DNA of 64,000 nt from Propioniciclava sinopodophylli (lineage in GTDB: Bacteria > Actinomycetota > Actinomycetes > Propionibacteriales > Propionibacteriaceae). Position 1 is the stretch's first letter. Each line of letters starts with the position of its first letter. Positions 61,908 to 64,000 of the stretch are shown here, one piece after another. The position numbers and the translations under genes are program-made. Below the pieces are notes generated by a model that was not told where the DNA came from, ran no database searches, and was given only the letters and a program-made list of their open reading frames with translations. The DNA is taken from NCBI RefSeq assembly GCF_004324755.1, contig NZ_SDMQ01000003.1:1-64000 (forward strand), in the 5' to 3' direction.

Positions 61908-62606
61908 GTGAAAGCCTACGAGCTGGCCCTCGACCACATCGAGGAGGGCATCCTGAGCGGCCGCTACGAGGTCGGGTCGATCCTGCCCCCGGAGCGGGAG
62001 TTGGCCACCCAACTGGGCATCGGACGCTCTTCGGTTCGCGAGGCCATCCGGGCGCTGGAGTCCCAGGGCGTCCTTGACTCCGCCGTGGGTGCGGGGCCGG
62101 CCTCCGGCACGCGCGTCACCAGCGATCAGAGCAGGGCGCTGACCCGCCTGCTGAAGCTGCACGTCTCGCTGGGCAAGTATCCGGTCGACGACGTCGTCGA
62201 GGCCCGGGTGTCCCTGGAGCGGGGATCCGCTGCGCTCGCCTCGACGCACGCCACCGCGGACGCGCTGGCCCGACTGGCGGAGGTCGTGGAGGCCATGGAG
62301 GCGGCCGAGTCCATCGCGGAGTTCAGCCCGCTCGACACCGGCTTCCACGTCCTGATCGCCGAGGTCAGCGAGAACACCCTGATCAGCGACCTGACCCGGG
62401 CTGTGCGCGAGGCCCTGCTGCAACCGATCGCGAGGGCGTCCGCCCGCATGGCGGACTGGCCGGGCTTCCGCGACGGGCTCAACGAGCAGCACCGCCGGAT
62501 CTTCGCCGCGATCCAGGCCGGCGACCCCGACGCGGCCGCCGACCTGATGGAGCACCACATCCGGCACGCGTACTCGATCCTGCCGATGAACGGGGCGATG
62601 CCCTGA
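61908..62606 (+). CDS. FadR-family (GntR) transcriptional regulator of lactate use
   Basis: 232 residues: N-terminal winged helix (PPERELATQLGIGRSSVREAI) and a C-terminal FCD ligand domain with metal-binding His pattern (DTGFHVLIAE, NEQHRRIFAAI, EHHIRHAY). LldR-type members bind lactate and leave TGGTC-N-GACCA sites. Placement between lctP-lutABC and the dehydrogenase supports lactate control. GTG start at 61908 sits right after the repeated ribosome sites. Confidence 0.88.
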   Translation: MKAYELALDHIEEGILSGRYEVGSILPPERELATQLGIGRSSVREAIRALESQGVLDSAVGAGPASGTRVTSDQSRALTRLLKLHVSLGKYPVDDVVEARVSLERGSAALASTHATADALARLAEVVEAMEAAESIAEFSPLDTGFHVLIAEVSENTLISDLTRAVREALLQPIARASARMADWPGFRDGLNEQHRRIFAAIQAGDPDAAADLMEHHIRHAYSILPMNGAMP

Positions 62607-62692
62607 TGCCATACCCGCGGCCCTGGGGTTGAGCGCCGAGGGACTCGGTCCGTACGCGTGCGGCCGCCGTGAGCGCCTGCGGACAGGCGCCC

Positions 62693-64000
62693 CTAGCCGG
62701 TCAGCTCCGCGAGCAGCTCCAGGGCGTGGCGGTAGGTTCGCCCCGTCGCCCGCGACATGCCCAGCTCGCACGTGCGGTTGCTGGACAGGTACGCGTCGTA
62801 GCGCCGCTCCCCCACCTCCGCGGCCTCCAGGTGCGAGGCGGACGCCGTGAGCTCGGGATGCAGCATCCCCCGGTCTCCGGCGAAGCCGCAGCACCCGGCC
62901 GCCCCCGGCACGACCACGTCCTCGGCGCAGGCCCGCGCCACCGCCAGCAAGTGCGGCAGGTCCCCCGCATGCCGGTCGGAGCAGGTCGGGTGCAGCACGG
63001 CCGAGGGAATGCGGCTGCGCACCGTCAGGTGCGGCAGCAGGTGTTCCGCGGCGTAGGCCACCGAGTCGACGATGCGCACCGTGCTGAACCGCTGCGCCAG
63101 CTCGTGGAGACCGACCTTCTCGAGGTCGGACGCCACCTCGTGCAGCCCGTGGGTGCACGAGCTCGCATCGGTCACCACCGGCACCTCACCCTCGCGCGTG
63201 GCGCGCAGCAGGGCCGACGCCGTGCGCTGCGCCATGGCCGCCAACCCGTCGGTCAGGCCCTTGGAGCGCCACACGGTCCCACAGCACAGGCCCGCGATGT
63301 CCTCCGGCACGTGGACGCCCACCCCCGCGCGGTCGCACAGGGCCAGGAAGGCGCGCCAGGCGCCCATCCGGGAGCCCTGGGGCGGGGGGTCAGCAGGGCC
63401 GAAGATCTCATTGAGGCAGGAGGCGAACAGCACGACCTCGCCCGGGGCCGAGCGCTCCGGTGATCGGCGCGGCGCGCCCGGGCCGGGCAGGTCGTCGCCG
63501 ACGCGCGGGATCAGGTCGGTGGGCAGCACGCGGCGGGCGACGTCTGTGACTGCCGAGAGCACCGGCGCCGGGATCACCGAGGCCGCCCCCATGCCGAGAC
63601 GCAGGCCCTTCACGGTGGTGGCCCAGTTGTTGGCCAGCGTGAGGGCCACCTTCTGGGAGACCGGCGTCTGCGCCTCCTTGCGGAAGCCCTTCATGACCTT
63701 GCCGGTGTCGATGGAGACCGGACAGTTGAGCAGGCACAGCGAGTCGGCGGCGCAGGTCTCGACCGCGTCGTAGCCGAAGTCGGCCTCGATAGCAGCGCGT
63801 CGCCCGGGGTCGGCGGCGGCCATCTCGCGCATCAACGCGATGCGTTGGCGCGGTGTGGTGGTGAGGTCGCGCGAGGGGCAGACGGGCTCGCAGTAGCCGC
63901 ACTCGACGCACCGGTCCACGGCCTCGTCAACCAGCTCGGGCAGCTTGAGGTCACGCAGGTGGAGTTGGGCGTCCTCGGTGATGATGACGCCGGGGTTGAG
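62693..64000 (-). CDS. FAD/iron-sulfur D-lactate dehydrogenase, C-terminal part (partial at window edge)
   Basis: 435 codons visible; the frame is open at the right edge. It holds an HGVITEDA-like end of the FAD oxidase part (LNPGVIITEDAQLHLRDL), a ferredoxin motif CVECGYCEPVCP, a second partial cluster motif (CAADSLCLLNCP) and a C-terminal CCG domain (AGCCGFAGDRGM). This matches Dld/GlcD-type FAD enzymes fused to GlpC-like iron-sulfur domains. Converges with the regulator gene. N-terminus lies beyond 64000. Confidence 0.88.
   Translation of the reverse strand, partial: LNPGVIITEDAQLHLRDLKLPELVDEAVDRCVECGYCEPVCPSRDLTTTPRQRIALMREMAAADPGRRAAIEADFGYDAVETCAADSLCLLNCPVSIDTGKVMKGFRKEAQTPVSQKVALTLANNWATTVKGLRLGMGAASVIPAPVLSAVTDVARRVLPTDLIPRVGDDLPGPGAPRRSPERSAPGEVVLFASCLNEIFGPADPPPQGSRMGAWRAFLALCDRAGVGVHVPEDIAGLCCGTVWRSKGLTDGLAAMAQRTASALLRATREGEVPVVTDASSCTHGLHEVASDLEKVGLHELAQRFSTVRIVDSVAYAAEHLLPHLTVRSRIPSAVLHPTCSDRHAGDLPHLLAVARACAEDVVVPGAAGCCGFAGDRGMLHPELTASASHLEAAEVGERRYDAYLSSNRTCELGMSRATGRTYRHALELLAELTG

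Overview
The window is high-GC actinobacterial DNA. GTG starts and 4-bp ATGA/GTGA overlaps are common. A MurT/GatD pair, DUF3618, an OpuC-type ABC system, a LutABC/lactate permease cluster and the overall gene style suggest a member of the Propionibacteriales, possibly Propionibacteriaceae. That placement is an inference from gene content, not a database result.

Positions 1-23.9 kb look like the right-hand part of an integrative element. They end in an excisionase-like helix-turn-helix gene, a complete tyrosine recombinase, and the 3' end of a tRNA-Arg gene that is the likely attachment site. The left end is not in the window. The cargo is a copper-resistance and envelope-redox island: an HMA chaperone, a SHOCT membrane protein, a CcdA/redoxin/glutaredoxin-like set, two DUF305 proteins, a YibE/F-like membrane protein, an accessory Lgt/Lnt pair, CsoR, two P1B ATPases (one carrying a YHS domain), a multicopper oxidase, an M23 peptidase and an OmpR-type two-component system. 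Ten tandem 11-bp-spaced copies of a TCAAGA-like half-site precede nearly all of these transcription units. They make the two-component system the probable island-wide regulator. Genes in this part are mostly on the minus strand.

24-36 kb is chromosomal: a third DUF305 protein with a DUF3105 partner, an MFS transporter, PPK2, oligoribonuclease, tRNA-His, a repeat-bearing CE4 deacetylase, an SGNH hydrolase, a four-gene osmoprotectant ABC transporter, MurT/GatD (lipid II amidation) and tRNA-Lys.

36-48 kb holds a sugar ABC transporter, DUF3618, a Bcp peroxiredoxin, a divergent kinase-like protein facing a 1419-residue FHA/three-ATPase EssC/EccC-like protein with no other type VII secretion genes nearby, an excalibur-domain protein, topoisomerase IB and tRNA-Leu.

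48-57 kb carries a DNA-repair operon (DinB, pentapeptide protein, AlkD-like) and a nucleotide/folate operon (Rph, RdgB, ThyA, two hydrolases, DHFR), plus a GH3 enzyme and two small gene remnants.

57-64 kb is an L/D-lactate utilisation locus: LutA-LutB-LutC, a lactate permease, a divergent FadR-type regulator with three helically phased GGTC-N-GACC operators, and the C-terminal part of a FAD/iron-sulfur D-lactate dehydrogenase that runs off the window.
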